Assembly: GCA_015499995.1 (NCBI GenBank)
Contig: JADNRV010000041.1
Coordinates: forward strand, 1 to 64,000
DNA: 64,000 bases
From: Flammula alnicola
Lineage: Eukaryota > Basidiomycota > Agaricomycetes > Agaricales > Strophariaceae
Direction of reading: 5' to 3'
In this document: positions 30,607-42,600 of the stretch, one piece after another
Layout: each line of letters begins with the position of its first letter
Numbering within the stretch: position 1 is the first letter of the stretch
The notes under the pieces: generated by a model
What the model saw: the letters and a program-made list of their open reading frames with translations, nothing else
Databases searched by the model: none
Told to the model about the DNA's origin: nothing
Made by a program: the position numbers and the translations under genes

Positions 30607-32416
30607 ACAATTTTATACCGGTGCACGAACGCAGTCCGGTCTCTAACTAATACAAACGGAGGCGGTAAACTACGCGTGCAAAAGAAAGAAGTTGGCTCGA
30701 CGGCGAGCATGCGACGCGCGTGAGCGCGGCGCAGGTGAGACGGCGGAGCTGCCTGAAACCCAGATAGGTAGTCTCGCAACTACAGATTGTCCGTCGTTGC
30801 GGCGTTGTTAACGCTACCGCACGAACGGCAGATAGGAGTGTTGGGATGGGAAGGGGGGTCACCCGAAAGCGAAGAGAGCCTGCCAGACCCTCCCCGGTTC
30901 AACGGTAAAATTAACGTTGTAATAGCTAAGCAGGAGCCGAAGCCCCCACCGCCGTCCACCGAACTGGGTCCTCCGTCAGCGGCGCATGACACCGGCTCAG
31001 AGAGTCGACGCCACCGGCCCTGGGACGACCAGGGCCCTAGGCACTTGCGGAACGTCGCCGCCGCCAAACGGAAACACATCACGGGTAGTCGATCAGGATT
31101 GCCCCCCTCCCAGAGTCCCTCATCCGACTCCAGCTGGGTGCCGGGAGAAGGAGAACGCCGTAGGGTGCTCCAACAGATACGTCGCCAGCTCCGAAACAAG
31201 TTTCGGCTTCCGGCGAGTCCAAGGCTGTTTCTTGCACTTGAAAATATGATCGCGAGTCTGAGGATAAACCCCACACTCACAACCGAGGGCCCTAGGGTCA
31301 TCGATTTTGAACCGCTCGTAGTACAAGCCGATCGGAGCATGATTTGTAATTAAACAGCACATGCGGGCAAAGAGCGAAACGCTCTGACTGCCAGCTTCAA
31401 GCCAAGGTCCCCCGCGAGTGGGACTAGGCTGGACAGGGTCTCCGTTCAACCCTTGCAGCTCCATAAAGTTGGAGCCAAGCAGAAATGGCTGATCGGAAAC
31501 TCTTTGTTTCCAATCTGCGCGTGCCGATTTGTCCACGAAATCGCGGACATACTGGAGAGACAGTTTGGTGGTAGGAACGACAGCAACGCCGCGCATACCA
31601 GCAATGAGATCGTGTGCTTCGTTTTGAATATCCCACTCCATATCAGAGGGAGACTCGATAAAGGTAACCTTGTGGTCAGGCGAGCGCCTGAACCACGGCT
31701 CAAGTAGGCGACACACCATCAGCGACTGAGACTGAAAGGAGTGTGGAGAGGGATCCACTGAGAGGCGCGCGGCATGCATCGCATCAGTGAAAATAGTAAC
31801 GCGTTTGACATCCCCAAAGCCAACGGCATTGGAGATGGCTACGCGAATAGCAAAGAGCTCTGCATCCGTAGATGAGGCCCTCCCGGCAGCATGACACCCA
31901 GAATAAACCTGTGCGCCCTGCCGTTTGATAACGACGCCGGTGGCGGCTTGCCACCCCGGAGGGCAGGAGCCGTCAACACCAGCGTACGCAGCATCTGGAT
32001 CGTCCTCGAGAGACTTGAGAGACGCATCTAGGATAAGCTTCCAAGCCGCTTCAGGATCTTCGGACCTGCTAAAGCGTGGCTTGGAAAGCCATTTGAATCG
32101 ATCGGCATACCGATCGAGGAGTCGATAACCCGGACGAGCCTCAGGAGCAAAAGGCTCCGTAGACTCAACAGGGACACTGGAATAATTTACATTATCCATA
32201 AGAGCACCCGTCACCTTACGGCGATGGGCAGCAGGCATGCGTTCGACTGACATGGGATGAGGGGTCGCGCGCTTAAGTGATGACCCAGCCATGAATGACC
32301 GAATCGGGTGAGTGTCTGAAAGAGTGGCGACCCGCACTGCAGAGCGGTCGCGCAGTCTTTCGAGAAGTATAGGGATGGGTAGGAGGCCCGCAAGGGCCTC
32401 CACCCCTCCCGAGGGC
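30575..32416 (-). mobile_element. LINE G, 5'-truncated, minus strand, second subfamily
   Basis: A T-run (30575-30600) and the terminus complement begin it; 3' UTR, C-terminal domain and RNase H follow. It stops at GGCGAAGTACTGG, where the next repeat starts. Its 3' UTR matches 13547-14058, and its protein is clearly diverged from copies A, B, E and F, defining a second subfamily. The protein part is open throughout. Confidence 0.88.
31120..32416 (-). CDS. LINE G ORF2 C-terminal fragment, RNase H and zinc domain (open)
   Basis: About 430 uninterrupted codons: RT thumb remnant (SGGVEALAGLLPIPILL), connector, then RNase H with YAGVDGS, TDAELFAIRVAIS and IFTDAMHAARLSVDPSPHS, then SPSDMEWDIQNEAHDLI, and the C-terminal finger ALGCECGVYPQTRDHIFKC. 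It ends PAGVG-TGA. This is the only copy in the window without a frameshift around SLMVCRLLEPWF, so it shows the ancestral reading frame. There is no start codon of its own; it is truncated. Confidence 0.85.
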
Positions 32417-33521
32417 GAAGTACTGGAATCCACTAGAATGGACTGAAATACATTGTATTTTGATTCAATTTAGATGTCACATGTCACAGGCCCTTGAATT
32501 TGTCAAAAAAAGTCACGCTTATTCAGTATCCCAAATCCTTTTGCCAAAACCATCCAGTAAAAACCAAATCTAAATATAGAAATTCAGGGTCCAAAATCAT
32601 TTAAAATGGGTTGCTAAAACTGCAGGGTCCACCCTAATTTGGCTGGTGTCTGAAACCAAAAATTCAGACAGAAGTCATAGGTCACATCTGTCACACTTGT
32701 GTGACCTATACAAATCAACTCCTTTATATATTCTATTTGTCTATTTGAGATATCTATACTATAAATCAAAGAGGGACTTTCTTATGTGACAGACAAAGTC
32801 CTGTCACAGTTGGTCACAGACAAACAAGTCACACCTCTCTGTCGTTCTCTAAAACTAGGCTAATGGCACGTCCGTGCGAAGCATGGGTCTATTGCTAGTA
32901 TACATTATGTGACTAACTCGTGAGTGATTCAGGGTCAATAAGGTACCATCAGATTTAGAATTTTGAGGAGATTCTAAATATATTTATATCATGTGATCCA
33001 GACAGGCAATATTACTGTATTTAGGCTGTTTTTGGAACTGTAGGAATTTTATGCCCAAAAAGGCAATCATAGCACCTGCTCCAAAACCCATGTACCTTTT
33101 GAAATCATGTGATTTGCTGCTCTTGTTGATGAGAAAAATGCAAAAAACTCGCCCAAACCCGAGTCTTTTCAAAATCACCTGATCCAAATATTGAACTTCC
33201 TAATTTGGAATATGTCTTGGCACAGTTTCTAATTTTATTTCGATATCATAGACAGGTACCGACATCTATTTCTATATATAGACATTAGAAATCACCAAAT
33301 CATAATGCATTTTGATTTCATTCCAGCGGAATACCTGGTTGTTCCATTCCAGCCATTCCACTCCTGTGGCATTCCGGTCACCATTCCAGTGGAATCTCGG
33401 AATTTGCCCCTTTTTCAAAAAATTTCCAAATTTTGGCAGGATATTCCACCGGAATGGCCTCATATTCCACCGGATTCCACCGGATTCCGGTAGGAATAGG
33501 GGGGGCACAGCAAAGACCTCC
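32417..33521. repeat. AT-rich element between two LINEs, with a GGAATCC-type right end
   Basis: The right end (33320-33521) has ATTCCAGNGGAAT words and closes with GGTAGGAATAGGGGGGGCACAGCAAAGACCT, the layout shared with the other GGAATCC copies, right where LINE F begins. The left 900 bp are AT-rich without a supported gene. The left start (AGTACTGGAATCCACTAG) may be the other terminus, but symmetry is poor. It may be two elements. Confidence 0.45.
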
Positions 33522-33529
33522 CCCTTTCC

Positions 33530-35481
33530 CCCCACTGGAACTCACAGAAGCTCTTTCTGCGTGTTCCAGTCTCTCTTCTCCAGGTCCGGATCATGTCAAT
33601 TGGTCCCACTTGAAGAAGATTGTACCTCGGGACCCCCACTTGGTGGAGGTCCTCATCTCGATTGCTGATGCCTGCATGCGTGTGGGACATTGGCCGTCTC
33701 CTTTCAAGGAATCTATGTCGGTTATCATCCCTAAACCTGGCAAGCCTTCGTATTCCACCCCTAAGGCATTCAGGCTGATTGTGCTTCTGAATACTGTGGG
33801 GAAACTCATCGAGAAGATGATCTCGAACCGCATTCAGTTCGACGCTGTCGGACAGGATATATTTCACCCGAATCAGGTTGGGGGCGTCAGGGGGCGCTCA
33901 ACCGAGGATGCGGGCCTGTTTTTGACTCACATGGTGAGGGCTGGGTGGGCGAAGGGGTTGAGGACTAGCGTCCTCGCCTTTGACCTCGCTCAGTTGTTTC
34001 TGTCTCTCAATCACGAGGTTCTCGTGATTATTCTCCGGAAGCTTGGCTTTCCGCCTTTGGTGGTCAAGTTTTTCAGGTCTTATCTGGTAGAAAGGAAGAC
34101 GCAGTATGCGTGGAACTCCTTTTTGTCAGACCCTCTGCAAGCAGATGTGGGTGTGGGACAGGGCTCTGCCCTGTCCCCTGTCCTGTCGGCTATTTACTTG
34201 GCGCCTATCATGCGTCTCTTCTACAAGAGGTGCCGTGAGATTCATCTTGCAGTCGACCTTCTGTCGTATGTGGATGATGGTACTCTAATTTCTCAGGAGG
34301 CCGGACTCGATCCCAATGTTGTAAACCTTCGCAGGGCTTACAAGATTATATTTGAGCTTTTTACCAAGTTCGCTCTCGCTCTGGAGCATGCGAAGTCGGA
34401 GATCTTTCACTTCGACAACACAGCTTCAGTTTATAATCCTGCCATAGATTTGGGTGAAGAACCCTACACTGCAGGCAAGTGGCTCAAGCCAAAGCCGTTC
34501 TGGCAATATCTTGGGTTCTATTTTGATCGCAAGCTCACTTTTAAGGAGCATGTGAGATATTATTCCACCAAAGGATTTACATCGGTTGTATCGATGAAAA
34601 TGCTTGGGTCTTCTACCAGAGGGCTGCCGCCGCATCTTAAGCACCTCCTCTACTGCACGTGCGTTATCCCCATAATTACTTATGGCTACCGCATGTGGTA
34701 TTTCCACAAGGGTCGCTGCAAGGGCCTTATTGCGCAACTTACCAATGTCCAGCGTAAAGCTGGGCTCTGGATTACTGGGTGCTTCCGCACTTCTCCCTCG
34801 CATGGAGTTGAGGCCCTTGTGGGTCTACTACCCATGCATCTACTTTTGGATAGGTTGAACTCTCGGGCAATTGCTCGAATTTCTCTCTTGTCTGACACCC
34901 ATCCGGTCCGGTCATTCATGGCTGGGCCTCTACTTAAAAAAGCCATTCCTCACAAGATGGCTATGGAGAATATGACCGAGCACCACCGGGACAAGGTGCA
35001 CGGTGGACTTGTGGGCAATGCATTGTTCCACCCTGCTGGTCTGGAGGAACTGGAGCCTTTCGCTCCAGATGCCAGGCCTGGATATCGTCTAATGGATCGG
35101 CATGCGAGCCGGTTTACATGGATGGCTAAACCCCGTATCAGCAGGGCTGAAGACCCTGATGCTGCATGGAAAATCATACTGGATAAACCCATCGAGAAGT
35201 CTGACGATGAGCCAGGAACCACATATGCTGGTGTCGATGGTTCGGTCCCTCCGGGGCCCTGGCAAGCCGCCAACGGTATTGTTATCAAACGGCAGGGTGC
35301 GCTGGTCTTGGCCAGGTGTCACTCTTCCGGACGAGCTATTAGCACTGATGCTGAGCTCGATGCCATCTCGGTGGCCATCTCCGCAATGGTAGCATTCAGA
35401 GACGTCACCAGAATAGTTATCTTCACGGATTCGATGCATGCTGCTCGAATGGCCGTTGATCTCTCCCCGCATTCTCATTAG
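33530..35481 (+). pseudogene. LINE F ORF2, RT and RNase H
   Basis: About 650 open codons: GPDHVNWSHLKK, FRLIVLLNTVGKLIEKM, NQVGGVRGRSTEDAG, VLAFDLAQL, GVGQGSALSPVLSAIYLAP, YVDDGT (catalytic), then YAGVDGS, TDAELDAIS and FTDSMHAARM of RNase H. It stops at TAG (35479-35481), where related copies have CAG (SPHSH-Q). This is a single nonsense change near the end of RNase H. The endonuclease is absent. Confidence 0.88.
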
Positions 35482-36096
35482 GGTTCCTCTCTGATAGTGT
35501 GTCGGACACTTGAATGATGGTTCCAGGGTGGTGGCAACCATAAAGTCGTCTTTGCAGAGTCTCCTTCCGATATGGAATGGGACATTCATCAAGAGGCTCA
35601 TGACCTCGTCCTGGGGTTTCCTGGCGTACCTGTTATGCCGAATACTCCTCTATCTGTAGCTTGGCTCAAGAACAGAGCTGATGCTGTAGCGCAGGGTGCC
35701 TGGTCGACAGAGGTCGACGAGGTTTCCAATTTACTTGGCTCCAATTTCTTGGAGTTAGAGGATCTAAAGGGTAATCCTCTCTGTCCGACCCCCATTTGCG
35801 GCGGGCCGTGGCTTGAAGTGGGTGGCCGCAACTCTCAGTTGTTTGCCCACATGTGCCGTGTAATAACGAATCATGCTCCGATCGGCTCGTACTACGAGCG
35901 GTTCAAAATCGACGATCTGTTGGCTCTTGGGTGCACGTGTGGGGTTTATCCTCAGATGCGCGCTCATTTATTCAAGTGCAAGAAGTTGCACATGCTACCT
36001 CACAGGGCCCCGCACCTAGTGTGGGGTCTTGAGAAATTTTTGAGCGACAACCCCAGTGCGTTTGCATTCAACCGGCCCCAAGCCGGAGTCGGATGA
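35482..36096 (+). pseudogene. LINE F ORF2 C-terminus
   Basis: After the TAG and a frameshift near 35510, the frame 35572-36096 reads MEWDIHQEAHDLVLGFPG ... ALGCTCGVYPQMRAHLFKC ... QAGVG-TGA. The C-x1-C...H...C finger is kept. The 3' UTR follows to 36561. Confidence 0.82.
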
Positions 36097-36561
36097 GGGA
36101 CTCTGGATGGGGGGCAATCTCATTTGCGGGCGGCGCTGCAGTCAAAGTGACTCACTGCCCGTGAGTGTTTGTTCGGTGGAGCGACGGGTTCCGCAAGGGG
36201 CTCGGGGTCTGGTCATCCCAGATCTGGCTTGTCAGCCCTCGGGGGCGGCTTGTCCAAGACATCGTTCAGGACCCGGCTTGGTGGACGGCGGCTTGGACTT
36301 CGGTCCTCATTTAGCTATGACCACGTCAATTTTACCATTTAATCAGGGAGGGCCTGGCAGGCTCTTCTCGCATCTGGGTGACCCCCCTGTCGACCTTTTA
36401 ATCCATATCTACCTTATGCTTGGTAGCATTAACAACGCCACGCATTTGTATTTCCTGGGCTGCGAGGTCCGTTATTTGGGTTTCAGGCTTCTGCGCAGTC
36501 TCGCACGAGCCGCATGCTCCCCTGCGAGCAACCAACTTCTTTCTTTTGCGATGGGTATTGT

Positions 36562-37474
36562 CACTTCAGTGACCCCCCCCCCCTAACCTTTTAGGTTGAT
36601 TAATTCCTGATAGGCAATACAGCCTAAAGGCCCCCCAAAAAATAATTATTTGCAAATAATTTTGCTGAAAATGTTTTCAGAAAATATAAAATTATTACCA
36701 AAAAATTTGGGTTTTAGAAATAATTTCAGCACACTTCATGATTTTATTTTTATAACAGTGAATATAATTTTTGTTGCTGAAATTGTTTTCATATGTCACA
36801 GGGTGCCAGGAGTCCATAAATTTTAAAAATAGTAGCTGGCCAACCGCTGCAGCTACAGCCTCCGTTTCTTCATGCACACTTAGATACTATTGAGTAAAGA
36901 CCAAATACAAAGAGGCAAGGCATTACACTCACATTTTGTTAGTGGAATATTCTTCCATTGAAAATATTATGCACCTGGGTGCATGGTTATTGGACACTGA
37001 TAAACATTATGCCATGTGAGATGGTGGAGAGAGATCTCATGGATGGGGTAAAGTTCGAGTATCATTGTGCATGCAAATAAGAGAGAGATATCTTATCACA
37101 TAATGTTAGGTCAGTTGATGATGGAAGAGCAGTGATCTATATTATTATGCTTATAAAGGACTATGATTAGGAGGGCACACTGAAGGTGACAAATAGATAG
37201 AGGATTCAGACACGGAAGGCAGTTTGACTATATTTGTCATATGTGCTGCTGCATAGACTGTTCAGTAGATAATGGCAGAGCAATGCTGCATATTATGCTT
37301 ATAAAGGACTATGATTAGGAGGGCACACTGAAGGTGACAAATAGATAGAGGATTCAGACATGAAAGGCAGTTCAACCATATTTCTTATATGCGCTGTCTT
37401 TTTATGCCATACCATGAAAGAATTGAGTGACAGCTCTGCATATTTATTAAAAAGGGTTCTCTGGAATGTCTATA
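36562..37474 (+). repeat. Left terminal inverted repeat of the KDZ transposon
   Basis: It starts CACTTCAGTGACC and a C-run, then CTAACCTTTTAGGTTGATTAATTCC, AT-rich sequence, and two copies of a roughly 70-bp block (GCTTATAAAGGACTATGATTAGGAGG...) about 145 bp apart (from 37148 and 37293). It ends at GGAATGTCTATAA, where the two ends of the transposon diverge. Transposase binding probably uses the repeated blocks. Confidence 0.9.
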
Positions 37475-38565
37475 AGTATTTGATCTCATTTTTCAGTGTG
37501 GGTCCATTACCATATGTGGCATCACACTTTATCCAACAATTGCTTTCAACACATTCTAGTGAATTTCAATGGAAAAAAAGGCTATTGATGACAGTCTGCT
37601 GGTCAATCTACACCACAAGTGCTGATTTTCTTTCCACATGAAGTAGCTTATGAGATTGTTTGTTCATCTTGAACAGCTGGCAACATCTTGCATGATTACT
37701 ATTTCTGCAATACCATTGCATTCTTGATAAAAGATGCCAGTACTTGATCAATGAGGTCATCAAAGAAGAGTTCTCAGGTGTTGTCATTGGCATCATCTCA
37801 TTCAATATTTTTACTAAGATAGAGATACAAAAACTTCTGGATCAGACTCTACATTCTAATGTTATGAGTTCTCTTATAGTAAGGACCACCAAATGAATCC
37901 AAGTTGTATACATACTTTGTAACTTGAATACTTGTAAATTATATTTTCCTGTCTAATAATATTTCTAGAAGCAGAAAATATATTGCTAGCACCTGAAATT
38001 TAATGTTACACCAACAATAATATTTTTACAAGCAATATCAGAACTAATTTTCCCTGTGAATAATAGTTTTCACTGGCTGAAAATATATTCATAGCACTTG
38101 ATAATTAATGTTACACTAACAAAAATATTTTCACAAGCAGAAAATATATTTATACTATATCAAAACTAATTATGCCCTGCAAAAATCATTATCCACAGGC
38201 ATAAACTACATGTATTGCAAGTCAAAATTAATTTATAACAGTGAATAATATTTTCAGAAGCAAAGATTTTATTTATAGTATTGTCAAAATTAAGTTTGCA
38301 CTGCTAATAATATTTTAAATGAGAGAAAATTAATTAATCAAGCTTCAAAATATAAGTTACACAGCCAAAATCATATTTAGATTATTCAAAAATAATTTTA
38401 ACACCATCAAAATATTTTAAACCAATTAAAAATACTAATGAAGGCCTAAAAAATAATCTTCAAGCTCTAAAATTAATGTATTCAAGTCACATAAACTTGA
38501 AATTAAATGATATCTGCATAATAACCAAGAGATGTCAGATCAGTGGATCTTGGGCATGTGATGTT
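37475..38565. other. AT-rich non-coding subterminal region
   Basis: About 1.1 kb without a supported gene. From about 37930 to 38400 loosely repeated words occur (AATATTTTCACAAGCAGAAAATAT, ATAATATTTTCAGAAGC). The mirrored region before the right repeat (53209-53836) has similar GAAAATNATTTTC words. They are possibly spaced binding sites for the transposase. Confidence 0.5.
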
Positions 38566-38797
38566 GCCATGCATGAATGTAAGGCTGCTTTCACGGTCAC
38601 GAGCTCGATCACCCCTTATAAGGTGATCTTGCTCTCTTCTGCCTTGATTCTTTCTTCTTTCCTGTACCGTATTGGAGAGCTAACGACAATATGGTATAGG
38701 AAAGAAAGAGAATCCATCCAGAAGAGAGTGAGATCACCTCATAAGGGACAATCGAGCTCGTGACCATGAAAGGCTGAGCAGCCTTTCATGCATGCAA
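38566..38797. repeat. 230-bp hairpin (foldback MITE-like) element
   Basis: The left arm CATGCATGAATGTAAGGCTGC...GGTCACGAGCTCGAT...CTTATAAGGTGATC and the right arm are reverse complements with a few mismatches (right arm GATCACCTCATAAG...ATCGAGCTCGTGACC...CATGCATG). The centre is near 38680. No coding capacity. It is nested in the transposon. Confidence 0.75.
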
Positions 38798-39018
38798 ACT
38801 GGTAGTTCCCGATGATTGGTAAGGTATTGGCAGAGTAAGTGAGATCAAGAGGAACATAAACAGCTGCTTAGCTGACTACCAAGTGAGCATGTATGTGACA
38901 AGATCCTACATTAAATGCTATCAAGACTCAGAAAACATTATGCCAACTTGCAGGATTCTTAATTAAATTGACCAATTCAGTCACATAAAATCTCCAATTA
39001 ACATCTAAATACCAACAT

Positions 39019-39465
39019 CAAAGGAATAACAAAGCAGTGCAGTAATGACAGGACAGCCACCAAAAGGCCAAAAAAATGAGCAAAGACGAAAATGTGCGGC
39101 GGACATCAAAACACTGATCAAAGGGATAACAAAGCAATGCAGTAACGACAGGACAGCCACCAAAAGGCCAAAAAATGAGCAAAGATGAAAATGTGCAGCG
39201 GACATCAAAACACTGATCAAAGGGATAACAAAGCAATGCAGTAACGACAGGACAGCCACCAAAAGGCCAAAAAAAAAAATGAGCAAAGACGAAAATGTGC
39301 GGCGGACATTAAAACACCAATCAAAGGGATAACAAAGCAATGCAGTAATGACAGGACAGCCACCAAAAGGCCAAAAAATGAGCAAAGACAAAAATGTGCA
39401 GCGGACATCAAAACACTGATCAAAGGGATAACAAAGCAATGCAGTAACGACAGGACAGCCACCGA
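39019..39465. repeat. 4.5 copies of a ~99-bp tandem repeat
   Basis: Unit: CAAAGGGATAACAAAGCAATGCAG ... GACAGGACAGCCACCAAAAGGCC ... GAGCAAAGACGAAAATGTG ... GGACATCAAAACACTGAT. Copies start near 39019, 39119, 39217, 39319 and 39419. Small length changes come from an A-run (AAAAAA to AAAAAAAAA). It lies just downstream of the 3' end of the minus-strand cargo gene. Confidence 0.88.
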
Positions 39466-39669
39466 GAGGCAAGAACAAAGTGTATAAAAGGAGTGTGGAA
39501 GACAATTACTAAAACGATAGATAAAGTAAATGTTAAAGAAGCAATAAAGATGATGCAAAGTAATGTGAACAAAAAGAATCAAAAGAGAGACAAAGACAAA
39601 CATGGACAAGGACAATCAAAAGAGGGATAGAGAGCAACATGGATTAAAGATAACAAGACTTCCCTTAGT

Positions 39670-42600
39670 TCATTTCGCAAACACTTCATTACTAGGACCA
39701 GCAGTGTTGTCGTCCAACGTCCTCTGCTTGTAGAACCGTTGAGAAACCTCAGCATCCAACTCGAGCGAACGCCGAATGGGATTTGAACTAGGTAACATAG
39801 CAGCACGAGATTGGGCCAACGAAGGAACTCGATGAGCTTTTGGTTGTGGTACTGGCAGGGTAGCAGATGGGCGAGGAGGGAGACGACGAGCAGAGGGTGG
39901 AACAGCTGCAGCATGGTAGAAAGACCGGGGGGTGATAGTGAGCAGAGATTGTGTGGAAGGAGGGATGGACTGATGGACAGCATATTGCTTGTATGCATAC
40001 TTCCCCATCTCTCCACGGTGAGGTGCTGTAAATTCTCGCTCATAGAATTGCCGACGTTCAAGATGCTGAGTTGTAGGCCTTGGTACCTGGTCATCTCGTG
40101 GCACTGCAATTTCCGGAAGATCCTCCATTGTTGGCATCCTGTAGAGGACCTTTGCAGGGTGATATTTGCTAGTGTCTTCGGAGTCAACGATATGATAGCC
40201 CTGGTAGTGGCGGTCATCCGCGTTATGAGTAGCTTGGCCAGACTTAGCAGCAATCCGAGCCTCAAGAGCAGCCACCCTTCTCTTGTGCTCCAACAGTGCG
40301 GCCTCGTCTGATGAAGGGTCATGAGCAGTAGCGAAAGGGACAGGCTTGGAGGGATGATTTTCAAGGGCATTGGAATGGGAAACAGGCTTGGAGGGATGGT
40401 TTTCGAAGGCATTGGGATGCTCAACAGGCATGGGAGGATATATTGGTGGAAGATTGCGAGGAGACATTCCAACTATATTGATGGGCGACCTTAATTGAGC
40501 TGGGGAAGGAGAGCGAGTTGCTGCAAACGTTACACCTTTGGCCTTAGACTTGGACTTGGCCTTGGTTTTCGCAGCCTTCTCTTCCTCCTTTGCCTTCTTG
40601 CAATCAATGACCTTAACGAGGGGGCCACCCGTGTCGGCACTGACAACAACAGCAACTTGCCCATACTCGACAGAGTCATGCTTAAACAGTTTGTCGGCTA
40701 TACAAGATAAATTAAACACAAATATAGAAAAGAGCCATGAAAAACATACCCTCCGACCATCCTACAAGCTTCAATGTGCCTTTAGTTATAGCCTGGCTTA
40801 GGTGCTGCCACAAAGGGAGGCCAAATGAGGCAATCCTGAAAAATGTTGGGTTGGGATAATCTGGGACCACATTATCGGGCCAGATAATAACGAACTGATA
40901 TTTGACAGCCCAGAAGACGAGGTGCTTCCATGGGGTGTTATTGACACGTTGCTTGTCGACAACAAATTTGTCTTGCAAGGAACATTAGCAAACATACAAT
41001 GTTTGAGACAATCACGTACTGAATTCGATGAGCACAAAAGACTGAACGACCCCCCGCAATTCTGGTACACCAAGGTGAATGTCTGTCTTCGTCGCCACAG
41101 TATTCAGGAGGTGCTTCACAACAGCACGTTCTCCTCGTTCTTCGTTTTCCTTGGCCGCGGCCTTGGCTGCACGGGATCGGGCAACTGCAAGTGGAGGGAT
41201 ATCCGTTTTTGAAGTGGTCTCAGTGGCCGCCACAGTGGAGGTAGTAGCATTGAACAAGTTTTGAAGGAGCTGGTCAGCTCTTTTCGCCCTGTGAAACAAT
41301 AGTATTAGTTATCATCTCATGAATGAGACAAGAAAATAAACGAACTTGAGTTTGTCGATTATACCATCTAGTAATGGCTGCACCAGGGTCTGATTGTCAT
41401 CGAAAAGCTGTTTTGCATCGTCTGAACTAGCAACGAGGCTGGATTGTTGCCGAGCTGCAAGTTCTGGGCCAACATACAACACAGCGCCCACAACGACAAT
41501 ATCCTTCCGCTGGAAATGCGTCAGACCGGTAAGCTAGAAGGTGGAGATCAGCAACCAAAAGAAGGGATCGTAAAGAACACATTTCACTCACATAAGACCA
41601 TAGGTCTTCAATGGTTGACAGCATGCGAGTCGTTGGGGCTTGAATGGCGTCCTCGTCGTCTGCAATACTCTCAAGGTCCTCAATGACCTTCTTCTCAAAA
41701 GCTGCTCACGCCTCCTTTGTGACGTTCTTCAGGCTAGCCTTTTCATCGTACATGACCTTGGCCCTAGCATTGAATTCCTCCACTATTAGATATAGGAGCT
41801 AGTTAGCAGGTGCACGCAAAGAAAGACACATTGGAAGCAAACTTACACGTCTCCTTTTCCACTCGAGGAAACATCCGAGCAAACCATCTTTCAAAGTCAT
41901 TCCAAAAATTCCCCGACCTCCGGGCAGAGTGGCCAAATCCCTTGCGAAAAACGGTGTCGACAGTGTGCCCACCTTCGGCTGCCAGCTCAGCAGCAGTGGC
42001 ACCGACCATATCTGTCCAGTCCTTGACAAGCGCAGTGAACTTCTTCGAAGGTCGGCCAGGCTTTCCTTTGGGCTTGGAAGGCGCATCAGAGCCCAATACA
42101 TTCAAGGAAGCACGACCCTTGCCGTTGCTGTTCGTTGGTGTTGCTTCCACCTCGTCTTCAAGCTCCATGTCCTCCTCCACATCGGCAGCCTCACTGTCAG
42201 AGATCGAATGGTATTCCTTGTTGGCGCGTCTCTTCTTCTCATTCTGACGAGTTTCAGCGAAGTCGCTCCCACTCAAGTCACTTTCCGTTGGCGTGCAAGG
42301 TCCCCCACTTGCAATAAATAGCTTCTTTCCTAAGCTCGAAATAGGCCCACTTGGTCGGGAAGTGAAGACATCCTTGATGGCTGGACGAGTTGGCAAGGCC
42401 GACTTAGCGACAGCTCATTGATTCTTCAGAGGAACCGAGACCGCTTGGCCTTTGGGCAGGGCAGCAGCTTGGGATTGGGGTGGTGGGGCAGCATCATCGT
42501 CGCCTCCTTCGTCTCCACTTCTCTCCTGGTTGCCGTGGTCATCCTGATTGACATCGGGGTCGCTATCATCGTCATGGTCCTTCTTCTTCATCATCGTCTC

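Larger units (their letters stand above)
33522..36561 (+). mobile_element. LINE F (Tad1-like), split by the KDZ transposon; tail at 54749-54848
   Basis: It runs from RT (PLELTEALSACS) through RNase H, C-terminus and 3' UTR to GGGTATTGT, where the 18.2-kb transposon starts. The missing last 100 bp (GTATTGTAGCGTACTCG ... poly(A)) lie at 54749-54848, right after the transposon. This split gives the exact insertion point. The 5' end is lost against the repeat at 32417-33521. Confidence 0.92.

Noticed and set aside
39019..39465. CRISPR-like array
   Set aside because: The units are contiguous ~99-bp tandem copies without unique spacers, in a eukaryotic transposon. The minisatellite at 48110 and the LTR 22-mers fail for the same reason.
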